Positions 8,443 to 16,970 of a DNA stretch of 64,000 bases are shown in pieces. The position numbers and the translations under genes are program-made. How positions within the stretch are numbered: position 1 is the first letter of the stretch; each line of letters starts with the position of its first letter. This DNA is from Bryobacterales bacterium (GTDB lineage: Bacteria > Acidobacteriota > Terriglobia > Bryobacterales > Bryobacteraceae): the NCBI GenBank assembly GCA_016789905.1, contig JAEUQC010000060.1:1-64000 (forward strand). The letters are read 5' to 3'. The notes beneath the pieces are model-generated. The model made no database searches and had not been told where the DNA came from. It saw only the letters and a program-made list of their open reading frames with translations.

Positions 8443-9731
8443 ACTTTTTCCGGAACCACGTAGGGCTTGCGGTAGTCGCGAGTGATCATCCGGTTGGCTT
8501 CGGCATCGCCAGTAAAACGCATGGCAACCGGGTCAAACGCTAACTTACGTCCGACTCGGTAGCTGATGTTGGCCATGTGGCAGAGCGCGGCCGCGCCGGC
8601 GCCGATTTCGATATCGGCATGGAGACCGGCCACGCTCCGGCTTTTCACTGCCTCAATAAAATTCGCCATGTGCGGCGCCGAGTCCCAGGCCCGTTTCTCC
8701 TTGTAGCGAACGTCCATCACCTTTTCGTGGTTTTCGCCTTTGTAGACCTGGTATCCCATCAAGTCCATTACCAGCACGCCTTCGCTGCCGAAGAAGATGT
8801 TGCCGATGGTGTGACCTCCACGGAAGGGGAGTTTTCCTTCCTCGGGCGTCAAAAGGCCGCGGACTTCAAACTCCAGTTGTGCGTCTCCATAGTCGAAGAT
8901 AGCCGTCTGGGTATTGGGTGTTTCCTGATCGTCGTCGTAGACGAACTTACCGCCGAAAGAGTAGACATTCTTCGGCAGTTCCTTCTTCCCCAGCCCCCAG
9001 CGGGCGATATCGATTTCGTGCACACCCTGGTTGCCGATATCGCCATTGCCGGTATCCCAGAACCAATGCCAGTTATAGGCGAAGCGCAGCTCATTGAACG
9101 GCCGCATGGGTGCCGGGCCAAGGAACTTATCCCAATCGACGCCTGGGGGCGGGGCCGGCTGGTCGGGCTTGCGGCCGATCGACTTCCGGCGCTTGTAACA
9201 TAGCCCTTTGGCTAGGTAGACCTTGCCGATCACGCCATCGTGGAGCAGTTTGATCGCCTCAATTTTGTGCGCGATGGAACGGCTCTGGGAGCCGACCTGC
9301 ACCATGCGCCCGTATTTGCGCGCGGCGGCGATCATTTGGCGCCCTTCGAAAAGATTGTGGCTGGCGGGTTTTTCGCAGTAGACATCCTTGCCGGCCTGGC
9401 AGGCCCAGATGGCGCCAAGGGCATGCCAGTGGTTGGGGGTGGCCATGGAGACGGCGTCGACACTTTTGTCGTCGAACACCTGGCGCATATCGGAGTACTC
9501 TTTCGGTTTGCGTCCGGTGAGTTTTTCGACGAGCGCGGAGCCGCGTTCGCGCGCTGCCTGGTTTACGTCGCAGATGCCGGCGATATTGGCCGCGCCAACT
9601 TCGGAATAGAAGCGAGCGTGGTCCTGCCCCCGGCCGCCGAGACCGATGAGAGTGAGGTTCACTTTGTCGTTGGCGCCCAGAACACGAGCGGCGGGCAGGG
9701 CGGCGGCGGTGAGCAGGGTGCGTCTTGTCAT
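8439..9731 (-). CDS. Tat-exported Gfo/Idh/MocA family oxidoreductase
   Basis: 430 aa from ATG at 9731. The N-terminus MTRRTLLTAAALPAARVLGA is a Tat-like signal (twin Arg plus hydrophobic run and AxA). The Rossmann NAD(P) site follows (LTLIGLGGRGQDHARF), then the family's EKP motif (YCEKPAS, about residue 117) and the C-terminal domain with GDIGNQGVHEIDIARWGLG. Exported members of this family commonly act on sugars or inositols. Its ATG overlaps the stop codon of shc in an ATGA junction, so the two are translationally coupled. The link between a hopanoid enzyme and this oxidoreductase is unexplained. It converges with the preceding gene (4-base overlap at 8439-8442). Confidence 0.9.
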   Translation of the reverse strand: MTRRTLLTAAALPAARVLGANDKVNLTLIGLGGRGQDHARFYSEVGAANIAGICDVNQAARERGSALVEKLTGRKPKEYSDMRQVFDDKSVDAVSMATPNHWHALGAIWACQAGKDVYCEKPASHNLFEGRQMIAAARKYGRMVQVGSQSRSIAHKIEAIKLLHDGVIGKVYLAKGLCYKRRKSIGRKPDQPAPPPGVDWDKFLGPAPMRPFNELRFAYNWHWFWDTGNGDIGNQGVHEIDIARWGLGKKELPKNVYSFGGKFVYDDDQETPNTQTAIFDYGDAQLEFEVRGLLTPEEGKLPFRGGHTIGNIFFGSEGVLVMDLMGYQVYKGENHEKVMDVRYKEKRAWDSAPHMANFIEAVKSRSVAGLHADIEIGAGAAALCHMANISYRVGRKLAFDPVAMRFTGDAEANRMITRDYRKPYVVPEKV

Positions 9732-11692
9732 TGTGCGTAGAGTCCTAAAACCCACAGGGGAAAGTAGTGCCGGTACATGGTATATCGCATGTAGAAGACA
9801 TTCGGGAATCCGGTACCGGTGGCGAGCGATTCGGGCCAGGCGCCGTCATCGCTCTGGGTGTCGATGAGGTAGCGCACGCCGCGTTCGGCGTAGGGGGAAT
9901 CCTTGCGGCCGGCGGCGTGGAGGGTGAGCAGCGCCCAGGCGGTTTGGGAAGGCGTGGAGGGCGCGCTGACAAAATCGTCATGCAGGTAGCCCATGCAGCT
10001 TTCGCCCCAGCCTCCATCGGGATTCTGAACGCTGACCACCCAATCGGCGGCCCGGCGATAGAGGTTCGGGTCGTCGTATTCGGCGGCGCGGAGGCCGCGG
10101 ACAGCAAGGAATGTCCCGTAGAGATAATTGACGCCCCAGCGGCCGTACCAACTGCCGTTCTTTTCCTGCGTGTTCACCAGATAGTGAACGGCTTTATGGA
10201 CGGCCGGGTCCGAGTGCGGCACGCCGCGGCGGCAGAGCGCTTCCAACACGCGGCCGGTGATATCCGGGCAGGTGGGGTCGAGCATGGCGTTGTGATCGGA
10301 GAACGGAATGGAGTTGAGCACGCCCCAATCGTTGTCGGCGTCGAAGGCGGCGTAGCCGCCGTCGCGGCTTTGCATGCCTTTCAGCCAGGCGAGAGCGCGG
10401 GCCTCCACTTCTTTGAGCTTGACCTGATCGCTGGCCTCGCCGTGTTCCAGACACATGAGAACTATGGCGGTGTCATCGATATCGGGGTAGGGCTCGTTGT
10501 TGTATTCAAAAGCCCAGCCGGAGGGTTGCAAGTGGGGACGCTTGACGCTCCAGTCGCCGCGGCGGCGAATCTCTTTGGACAGCAGCCAGTCGGCCGATTT
10601 GCGAAGCGCGTCGGCATTGGGCAGGCCGGCTTCGGCGAGGGCGTAGGCGGCGTAGGCCGTATCCCAGACGGGAGAAAAGCAGGGTTGAAAATATATCTCT
10701 TCTTCGGTTTCGGTGATGAGCTTTTCGAAATGGGCTTTGGCGTCGATGAGGTCGGGGTGGTCAGCCGGGTAGCCGAGGGCTTCGAGCGCCATGATCGTGT
10801 ACATCATAGCCGGATAGATGGCGCCAAGGCCGTCGCTATTGCGGCAATGGTCGAGCATCCAGCGTTCGGCCTGGCGGATGGCGGCGATGCGCGCATCGCT
10901 GTGGCCGCGCCGTTCCCAGATTTTGAGCAGCTTATCCACCTGGTGGAAGAGGGGGGAAAGAAAACGATCGCGTTTTGGGAGGCCCAGGCGGGCGTCGGGA
11001 AGAATGAGTTCGTCAACGCTGATGCCTTCCGGGGCAGGGCGAACGCCACCCACGGACTGAACGATGGACAGAGGCACGACGATGGCGCGGGTCCAGGAGG
11101 CCATTTCGTAGAGGACTCCGCCCATGTAAAGCGAACCGCCGGGCACCAGCACGAGTTCCGGAGGAATGGTGGGACCGTATTTACGAGGGTAGAGGCCGAA
11201 GAGGCTAAGGTTTATTTTCGTGTAGCTATTGCAGGCCTGGAGGCCGCCGAGAGTGTGAATGCGGTTCCGGGCGCGGCGCAGCGGCTCAGACTCGGGCGAG
11301 TGGCCGCAGAGGCGGAGGGCGGTATAGGCCTTGACGGTGGAGTTGACGTCGGCCGGGCCGCCGGGAAAAATCCACCAGCCGCCGTCGGGCATCTGCTGAT
11401 TGAGAATACGGCGGCACGCTTTTTCAAGCCGCAAGCGGCATGGTGGATTCCAGACGCCATGTTCGGGCGGATGGAGCCATAGGGCGAGCAGCACGTAGTC
11501 GGATTCGAGCGACACATCGGCGAGCAGTTCGCCGCACCAGTAGCCTTCGGCGGACTGTTGCTGAACCAGGGCCAGGGCGCTGGCCTCGGCCGCGGAACGG
11601 GCGGCATCGCGAAGGTTCTGACGCTCCTCCAGGAGCTCGCCGACAACAGAGCGGCGACGAATCGATTGCTGCGTGGGAAAAACTGCGCTCAT
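9728..11692 (-). CDS. shc: Squalene-hopene cyclase
   Basis: 654 aa, the usual length. Cyclises squalene to hopene/diplopterol on the inner face of the membrane, the committing step of hopanoid synthesis. The proton-donating DxDD motif is seen as DIDDTA near residue 405. Several QW repeats (Q-x3-DGGW/GSW) occur: QMPDGGWW, QSRDGGYAAF, QEKNGSWYG, QNPDGGWGES, QSDDGAWPE. The gene is first in a coupled pair with the downstream oxidoreductase and is divergent from the lytic transglycosylase. No other hopanoid gene (hpnC-H) lies in the window. Confidence 0.97.
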   Translation of the reverse strand: MSAVFPTQQSIRRRSVVGELLEERQNLRDAARSAAEASALALVQQQSAEGYWCGELLADVSLESDYVLLALWLHPPEHGVWNPPCRLRLEKACRRILNQQMPDGGWWIFPGGPADVNSTVKAYTALRLCGHSPESEPLRRARNRIHTLGGLQACNSYTKINLSLFGLYPRKYGPTIPPELVLVPGGSLYMGGVLYEMASWTRAIVVPLSIVQSVGGVRPAPEGISVDELILPDARLGLPKRDRFLSPLFHQVDKLLKIWERRGHSDARIAAIRQAERWMLDHCRNSDGLGAIYPAMMYTIMALEALGYPADHPDLIDAKAHFEKLITETEEEIYFQPCFSPVWDTAYAAYALAEAGLPNADALRKSADWLLSKEIRRRGDWSVKRPHLQPSGWAFEYNNEPYPDIDDTAIVLMCLEHGEASDQVKLKEVEARALAWLKGMQSRDGGYAAFDADNDWGVLNSIPFSDHNAMLDPTCPDITGRVLEALCRRGVPHSDPAVHKAVHYLVNTQEKNGSWYGRWGVNYLYGTFLAVRGLRAAEYDDPNLYRRAADWVVSVQNPDGGWGESCMGYLHDDFVSAPSTPSQTAWALLTLHAAGRKDSPYAERGVRYLIDTQSDDGAWPESLATGTGFPNVFYMRYTMYRHYFPLWVLGLYAQ

Positions 11693-11812
11693 CCTGACAT
11701 CTACATTTCGGCGGCCGGGGGAAACCTGCTCTCCTTCCAGGATACCGCCGCCGTCGCGTCCCCGAAAAATCTTATCTCTTGCAGAGCGGGGTTATTGCCG
11801 ATAAGAGATCAG

Positions 11813-12481
11813 ATGTGGAGAATGTTCGCAGCCGGAGCAATGCTCGTGGCAATGGTATGGGCGCAGGGCACGGCGGTGCCGAAGGAAGCGCCGGAGACAA
11901 AAGGAGACGGGGCGGCGGGGAAGCCGAAAGCAGCAGAGAAGCCGATGTCTGGAATCGAGCGGCAGCGGCTGAGCGTAGAAAGGCAGATGCAGGCGATCCA
12001 GGCGGCCTATCCGGCGCCATTTGGCTGGAGCAGCGGGAGTATGGGAGCCGCGCCTGCCGCGCCGCCGCCGGACTGCCCGCCGATTTCGGCGGCGGCGGCG
12101 AAGACGATCATCGACCGGGAGGCGACCCGGCAGAAGCTGGACGCAAAGCTGGTGCAAGCGGTGGTGGAAGCGGAATCGGCGTATTCACCGTGCGCGGTGT
12201 CGCCGGTGGGGGCGATGGGGCTGATGCAGCTAATGCCGTCGACGGCGGAGAGTCTGCAAGTTTCCGATCCGTATGATCCGAACCAGAACATCACTGCGGG
12301 AACACAGTATTTGAAACAGATGCTAGAGCGCTATGGCGGCGACATAGCCAAGGCGCTGGCGGCCTACAACGCGGGTCCGGCGCGGGTGGATGCGGCGGGC
12401 GGGGTTCCCGCCATTCCGGAAACCCAGGAGTATGTGCGCAAAATCATGGGAAAGATCACGCCGCCCCGCCCGGTGGAATAG
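11813..12481 (+). CDS. Exported lytic transglycosylase (SLT domain)
   Basis: 222 aa from ATG at 11813 (ATG at 11822 also possible). An N-terminal signal peptide (MFAAGAMLVAMVWAQG) is followed by a Lys/Glu-rich linker and a C-terminal SLT domain from about residue 100. The catalytic Glu is in VVEAESAYSP (about residue 119-121), followed by the family's VGAMGLMQLMPSTAESL, then NITAGTQYLKQML and AKALAAYNAGP. It cleaves the MurNAc-GlcNAc bond in peptidoglycan with anhydro-MurNAc formation. The frame stays open upstream to 11558, but that part lies antisense to shc and has no signal sequence. Confidence 0.92.
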   Translation: MWRMFAAGAMLVAMVWAQGTAVPKEAPETKGDGAAGKPKAAEKPMSGIERQRLSVERQMQAIQAAYPAPFGWSSGSMGAAPAAPPPDCPPISAAAAKTIIDREATRQKLDAKLVQAVVEAESAYSPCAVSPVGAMGLMQLMPSTAESLQVSDPYDPNQNITAGTQYLKQMLERYGGDIAKALAAYNAGPARVDAAGGVPAIPETQEYVRKIMGKITPPRPVE

Positions 12482-12498
12482 GCCGCTAGAATGGAGAC

Positions 12499-13284
12499 AT
12501 GCTGAGCGCAGTGTTGCTCTCGGGATTGTTGTATCAAGTGGCACAGAATTCGGCGCCGGTGAAGGAAATGGCCGGCAAGCGCGAACCGGTCGTCCGAAGG
12601 ACGGTGAAGGGAAAGAGGAAGGGGCGAACGCTAACGGTGGGCCATCCGGGGCCGCAATCGCCGGTGGTGTTCCACTTCCATGGGGAAACATGGCTGCCGG
12701 AGCAGTCGATCGCCAGTGTCTATCCGGATGCGACGATTGTCGCGATTTATTTGGGAGACAACTCAGACCCGTATCGCGACGCCTACCTTTCAGTGCGTTC
12801 GTTTGAAAAGCTATTGGCCGAAGCGGGGGCCAGGCGAAGGCCAGTGATCCTAACGTCTTTTAGCGCGGGGTATGGAGCAATTCGATCGATTCTGCGCCAC
12901 TCCTACAGGCGAGTCGACGGCGTTCTATTAATGGACGGAATACACACCGATTACTTGAACCGCGGTGTGAATCCGGCGGAACTCGACGTGTTTCTTCAAT
13001 TCGCCAAGGACGCCACGCTGGGCCGGAAGCGGATGGTGATCACGCATTCCGAGGTATATCCGGGCACGTTCGCCAGTACGAGAGAAGCTACGGACTGGCT
13101 GCTTGGCCAACTGCACCTGCGGCGACTGCCGGTGATTCGCGATGGACCTGGCGGGATGAAACAGACTTCGGAGGTGCGCCACGGACGGATGGCGATTCTG
13201 GGGTTTGCCGGTGACAGCGCGACGGACCACGTGGACCACTTTTATGGAATGGCCACGTGGCTGCGCGCACTTCGACGACTGTGA
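12499..13284 (+). CDS. Alpha/beta-hydrolase-like exported protein
   Basis: 261 aa. Residues 1-20 look like a signal or anchor. The nucleophile elbow appears as TSFSAGYGAIRS (Ser at about residue 121), preceded by a hydrophobic strand (RRPVILTSF), and a candidate catalytic His is in DHVDHFYGMATWL near the C-terminus; Asp candidates lie in VLLMDGIHTDY. This fits a serine hydrolase, substrate unknown. TAGAAT lies 6 bases before the ATG, so the transcript may start almost at the start codon. It begins 17 bases after the transglycosylase stop. Confidence 0.65.
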   Translation: MLSAVLLSGLLYQVAQNSAPVKEMAGKREPVVRRTVKGKRKGRTLTVGHPGPQSPVVFHFHGETWLPEQSIASVYPDATIVAIYLGDNSDPYRDAYLSVRSFEKLLAEAGARRRPVILTSFSAGYGAIRSILRHSYRRVDGVLLMDGIHTDYLNRGVNPAELDVFLQFAKDATLGRKRMVITHSEVYPGTFASTREATDWLLGQLHLRRLPVIRDGPGGMKQTSEVRHGRMAILGFAGDSATDHVDHFYGMATWLRALRRL

Positions 13285-13287
13285 TGG

Positions 13288-14133
13288 CTAGACGATCACG
13301 CAGGGGTTGGACAGCGAACCGATACCGCTGGCGGTAATGGTTACGATGTCGCCGGCCGCCAGCGCGGATTCCTGGGTGACGATAATGCCGGTACCGGTTA
13401 GGACCACCGAACCGCAAGGCACGGGGTTCGATTGGAGCAGGTATTCCACCAGCGTCTCAATCTTGCGGCCAAGTTTGGCAGTGGACGTTTTGCCATCAAA
13501 CGTAGTTGCATCGCCGCGTTTGATGACGCAGGTCATCTCAAGCGAATAGGGATCGGCGATCTCGTCGGCCGTCACCATCACCGGGCCCAGGGAGCAGCAC
13601 GCGGTATAGACCTTCGACTGCGGGAGGTAGAGAGGGTTTTCGCGTTCGATATCCCAGGCGGAGACATCGTTGGCAATGGTGTAGCCTACAATGCGGCCCT
13701 TGCTGCCGAGCACCACGGCCAGTTCCGGTTCGGGCGCCGTGAACTGGGAATCGGAACGGATGCCGACTGGCTGATCGGGCCCCACACACACTCGCGCCGT
13801 GCCTTTGAAGAAGATCTCCGGGCGGTGCTTGGGGTCATAGACGTAGGCATAGAAGCCTTCGCGTGTGTTGTGTTCGCCATCGCGGAAACTGGCGCTCATC
13901 TCATAGGTACAGCCGCAGGCCCACACTTCCTTGGGCGCCAGCGGAATGAGCGGCGGTGCGGTTTCCGAGTGGCTGGAAGCCATGGATTTGGCCAGCCTCG
14001 GCAGGTCCGTGTTTTCTACTTCGGCGCGGCGAATGAGGTCATACAAGGTATGGCCAGGTATCGGGCGAGCGGCACCGTTTTCAAAAATCGCCGCCGTTAC
14101 TTCGTTATTCCACTTAATTTGTCCGAGTCGCAT
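13288..14133 (-). CDS. FAH-family dehydratase/hydrolase, probably 2-keto-3-deoxy-pentonate dehydratase
   Basis: 281 aa. Fumarylacetoacetate-hydrolase superfamily: metal ligands in PEPELAVVLG (Glu-x-Glu) and in the Asp of TIANDVSAWD, and the N-terminal motif WACGCTYEMS typical of the 2-keto-3-deoxy-arabinonate/xylonate dehydratase branch. That branch forms 2,5-dioxopentanoate (alpha-ketoglutarate semialdehyde). The upstream gene, 3 bases away, is an aldehyde dehydrogenase of the type that oxidises this product, so the pair looks like the last two steps of an oxidative (Weimberg-type) pentose pathway. The substrate is inferred from this pairing. Confidence 0.82.
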   Translation of the reverse strand: MRLGQIKWNNEVTAAIFENGAARPIPGHTLYDLIRRAEVENTDLPRLAKSMASSHSETAPPLIPLAPKEVWACGCTYEMSASFRDGEHNTREGFYAYVYDPKHRPEIFFKGTARVCVGPDQPVGIRSDSQFTAPEPELAVVLGSKGRIVGYTIANDVSAWDIERENPLYLPQSKVYTACCSLGPVMVTADEIADPYSLEMTCVIKRGDATTFDGKTSTAKLGRKIETLVEYLLQSNPVPCGSVVLTGTGIIVTQESALAAGDIVTITASGIGSLSNPCVIV

Positions 14134-14136
14134 GAG

Positions 14137-15579
14137 TTAGTATTTGAGATACACCGTTTTGTAGTCGCTATAGAAGTCCATGGCCGCCGGCCCCTGTTCC
14201 TTGGGCCCGAAGCTGGAATCCTTTGTGCCGCCGAACGGCAGTTGATACTCCACACCGGCGCTCGGCAAATTGATGGTCAGCAACCCGGCTTCGCAGCCGT
14301 AGACGAATTCAAAGACGCGGGACAGATTCGTCGTCTGCACGGACGCCGACAAACCAAACGGGATGTTATTGGCGATGCGCATGGCGTCATTGAAGTCTTT
14401 GGCCTTCATCACCGCGAGCACGGGGCCAAACACCTCTTCCTGGGCCAGTCGCATATTCTCGGTGACATCGGCAAAGATGGTGGGCTCGACGAAGTATCCT
14501 TTGTCGTAGGCGCCGCCGGTAAGGCGGTTGCCGCCGAGAACGAGGCGCGCGCCCTCCTGCTTACCGATTTCGATGTATTTGAGGTTGGTATCCAACTGGC
14601 CCTGGTCCACGGCCGGACCGATATCGATACCGGGTTCCATGCCGTTGCCTACCTTGAGCTTGGCGGTGCGCTCCTTCAGCGCTTCCACAAACTGGTCATA
14701 GATGGACTCTTCGACAATGGCGCGGCTGGTGGCGGTACATTTCTGGCCGGTGGAGAAGAAGGCGGCATTGCAGACGTTTTCGACGGCGGACTTAAAGTCG
14801 GCGTCGGCCAGCACAATGGTCGGGTTCTTGCCGCCCATTTCCAACTGAATGCGGAGATGCCGTTTGGAGGCTTCGGCGTGCAGCCAGTTGCCGATTTCGC
14901 AGGAACCGGTGAAGGAAACGGCCTTCAGCGGCTTGGCCGAAACCAGCGCGTTGCCAATTTCGCCGCCGGAACCGGCGATGTAGTTGACGACGCCCTTGGG
15001 GATGCCGGCTTCATGGCAAGCCTCAACGATGCGCCAGGAACTGAGCGGAGCCACAGATGCGGGCTTCACGATTACCGTATTACCGCAGATAAGCGCCGGG
15101 GCCAGCTTCCAAGCCGGAATGGCGATAGGGAAGTTCCATGGGTTGATGAGACCAATCACGCCAATCGCTTTGCGGATGGCGAACATGTGGACACGGTCGC
15201 GCTCGCTGGGAACCAAGTGGCCGGGCAGCCGGGAGCCCTCGCTGCCAAAGTAGCGGAAGATATTAATGGCGCGGCGCACTTCGCCTTTCGCCTCAGGCAG
15301 TGTTTTGCCCTCTTCGCGGCACATCTCTTCGCCCAACTGGTCGAATTTTTTCTCCAGAATATCGGCTACTTTGAACAGCAGCGCGCCGCGGGCCGGGCCG
15401 GGCATGTTGGACCATCCGGCGAAGGCGGCCTGGGCGGCATCGGCGGCGCGGTGCACATCGGCGGCGGAGCCCTTTACGAACAGGCCGACGATCTCATCGG
15501 TATTGGCGGGATTGCGGTTCTCAAACGTGGGTCCATCGACCCACTCTCCGTTGATGTAATTGCGGAAAACTTCCGGCAT
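14137..15579 (-). CDS. NAD(P)-dependent aldehyde dehydrogenase, probably 2,5-dioxopentanoate dehydrogenase
   Basis: 480 aa, full length for the family. Catalytic Glu in LEMGGKNP (about residue 253) and Cys in FFSTGQKCTATS (about 287) are both present, with the NAD-binding NPWNFPIAIPAWKLAPAL and FTGS segments. The closest type by eye is alpha-ketoglutarate semialdehyde dehydrogenase, which makes 2-oxoglutarate. AAGGA precedes the ATG by 10 bases. It lies 66 bases downstream of the lemA-type gene and 3 bases upstream of the FAH-family gene. Confidence 0.88.
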   Translation of the reverse strand: MPEVFRNYINGEWVDGPTFENRNPANTDEIVGLFVKGSAADVHRAADAAQAAFAGWSNMPGPARGALLFKVADILEKKFDQLGEEMCREEGKTLPEAKGEVRRAINIFRYFGSEGSRLPGHLVPSERDRVHMFAIRKAIGVIGLINPWNFPIAIPAWKLAPALICGNTVIVKPASVAPLSSWRIVEACHEAGIPKGVVNYIAGSGGEIGNALVSAKPLKAVSFTGSCEIGNWLHAEASKRHLRIQLEMGGKNPTIVLADADFKSAVENVCNAAFFSTGQKCTATSRAIVEESIYDQFVEALKERTAKLKVGNGMEPGIDIGPAVDQGQLDTNLKYIEIGKQEGARLVLGGNRLTGGAYDKGYFVEPTIFADVTENMRLAQEEVFGPVLAVMKAKDFNDAMRIANNIPFGLSASVQTTNLSRVFEFVYGCEAGLLTINLPSAGVEYQLPFGGTKDSSFGPKEQGPAAMDFYSDYKTVYLKY

Positions 15580-15645
15580 GATTTTGCAGTCCTTTTCGAA
15601 TTTGGTAGCGGAGTTCAGGGCGCGGTGACGCCGGGGGTATGAATC

Positions 15646-16221
15646 CTACTTCTTGTTGAAATCAATCTTGGGCGCCTGGCGGGATGCAGGGTCGGTTTTG
15701 AAGTACGCATCGTTGCGTTGGAAACCAAAGATGCTGGCGGCAATGTTGTTGGGGAACAGCTCAATGCTTGTGTTGTACTTCTGAACAGCCTCATTATACT
15801 TCCGCCGCTCGACGGCGATGCGATTTTCAGTACCAGCCAATTCGTCCTGGAGCCGCATGAAGGTCGCGTCGCTCTTCAACTGCGGGTAGTTTTCCACCAC
15901 CATCAGCAGGCGGCTCAGGGCACCATCCAACTGGCCATTCGCAGTGATCTTTTCCTGCGCCGTTCTGGCGCCGCCCAGCGCGGAACGGGCGCTGGCCACG
16001 GACGCAATTACGTCCTTCTCCTGCGCCGCGAAACCCTTCACGGTCTCCACCAGGTTGGGAATGAGATCGGCGCGCCTTTGCAACACGACATCCATTTGCG
16101 CGAAGGCGGCCTCAATTCCGTTCTTCTGAACGGTTAAATCGTTGCGCACACCTACCATCTGCCCGCCAACCAGCAGCACCAGCAGCAGCAATACTCCCAA
16201 AACGATCAGTGCGATTTTCAT
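15646..16221 (-). CDS. lemA: LemA family protein
   Basis: 191 aa with one N-terminal membrane helix (residues 3-22) and a long helical domain. Family signature residues are clear: VRNDLTVQKNGIEAAFAQMDVVLQRRADLIPNLVETVKG, and AENRIAVERRKYNEAVQKYN near residue 140. LemA proteins are outward-facing or inner-membrane helical bundles of unclear role and are commonly next to TPM-domain proteins, as here. Fourth gene of a minus-strand run M16 peptidase, TPM protein, nucleotidyltransferase, LemA. Confidence 0.93.
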   Translation of the reverse strand: MKIALIVLGVLLLLVLLVGGQMVGVRNDLTVQKNGIEAAFAQMDVVLQRRADLIPNLVETVKGFAAQEKDVIASVASARSALGGARTAQEKITANGQLDGALSRLLMVVENYPQLKSDATFMRLQDELAGTENRIAVERRKYNEAVQKYNTSIELFPNNIAASIFGFQRNDAYFKTDPASRQAPKIDFNKK

Positions 16222-16237
16222 AAGGCTCCTTTGTTCT

Positions 16238-16963
16238 TTATCCTTTGGCCAACCGGTCCACCGCGCCGGTCAGCGCTTCAATTTGTCGCATATAGGCGGC
16301 CAGCAACGGCACCGGGTCCAGGTCGCGCGCCTTTTTCACGCCTTCCCGCAGATCCAACAAAGTATAGAACGGCGCCGGATCGATTCCGAACTGGCGGCCG
16401 CAGGCGCCGATGGCCTCCCGTTTGTGCATGGGCGACTCGACTCCGGCCAATCGCAACGCGTGGCGGCCCAAATTGCAGAATGTCGATACCGATTCCCCAA
16501 GCAGCCGGACCAGCATCGCTTTATCGCTCAAAAGGCCGCCGGCCTTTTGGCGCAGGCGCAGCAGTTTGGCGCGCAGTTCATGTTCCACCTGTCCGCGGTA
16601 GAAGCTATCGTCGATGGCCAACCCGGCCACAACGTCCCGGCCGGCCAGAACGCGGTGGCACTCCACGATGTCGTGAAACTCGATGGCGAAGCAGTCCGTG
16701 GAGTTGTGCAGTTCCTCCTCGCTCAAGAACAGCGGCGAAGGATTTTCGAGCGACCGCCACCAGTGGATCACCGGCTCAGCCAGGCGCAGTTCGTCCGGGC
16801 CAATGGCTTGCAACACACATAATACGTTCAGGTCGCTGAACTTACCGTGCAGTTCACCGGCCGCCGCCGAGCCATAGAGCACCACCGACACCAGGCGATC
16901 TCCGAACGCCCGCCCCAGTTTCGCCGACAGTTCGGCCAGCCGCTTGTCTATTTCGTTTGCCAT
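16238..16963 (-). CDS. Pol-beta-type nucleotidyltransferase-like protein
   Basis: 241 aa from ATG at 16963; the frame is open further upstream but that part is antisense-like repeat of the Gly-rich TPM tail and was dropped. The N-terminal domain has the nucleotidyltransferase G-S motif VVLYGSAAAGELHGKFSDLNVL (residues about 28-49, split here only for description). In active enzymes the second motif is D-x-D; here it is D-L-N, so one metal ligand is Asn and activity is doubtful. The C-terminal part is helical. It sits between the TPM and LemA genes, an arrangement suggesting a link to that membrane pair. Confidence 0.75.
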   Translation of the reverse strand: MANEIDKRLAELSAKLGRAFGDRLVSVVLYGSAAAGELHGKFSDLNVLCVLQAIGPDELRLAEPVIHWWRSLENPSPLFLSEEELHNSTDCFAIEFHDIVECHRVLAGRDVVAGLAIDDSFYRGQVEHELRAKLLRLRQKAGGLLSDKAMLVRLLGESVSTFCNLGRHALRLAGVESPMHKREAIGACGRQFGIDPAPFYTLLDLREGVKKARDLDPVPLLAAYMRQIEALTGAVDRLAKG

Positions 16964-16970
16964 TGTTTGT

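Noticed and set aside
9767..11482. A 571-codon open frame opposite squalene-hopene cyclase.
   Set aside because: Antisense shadow of a clear shc gene; no recognisable protein features.
11771..11806. TCTTATC/GATAAGA inverted repeat upstream of the lytic transglycosylase.
   Set aside because: Only 7 bases with a long loop, no T run and no known motif; not above chance.
13432..15642. A 736-codon open frame on the plus strand opposite the FAH and aldehyde dehydrogenase genes.
   Set aside because: It mirrors two well-recognised minus-strand genes frame by frame. Its composition (runs of Gly, Ala, His, Phe) is what antisense of GC-rich code gives, and it has no motif or start signal.
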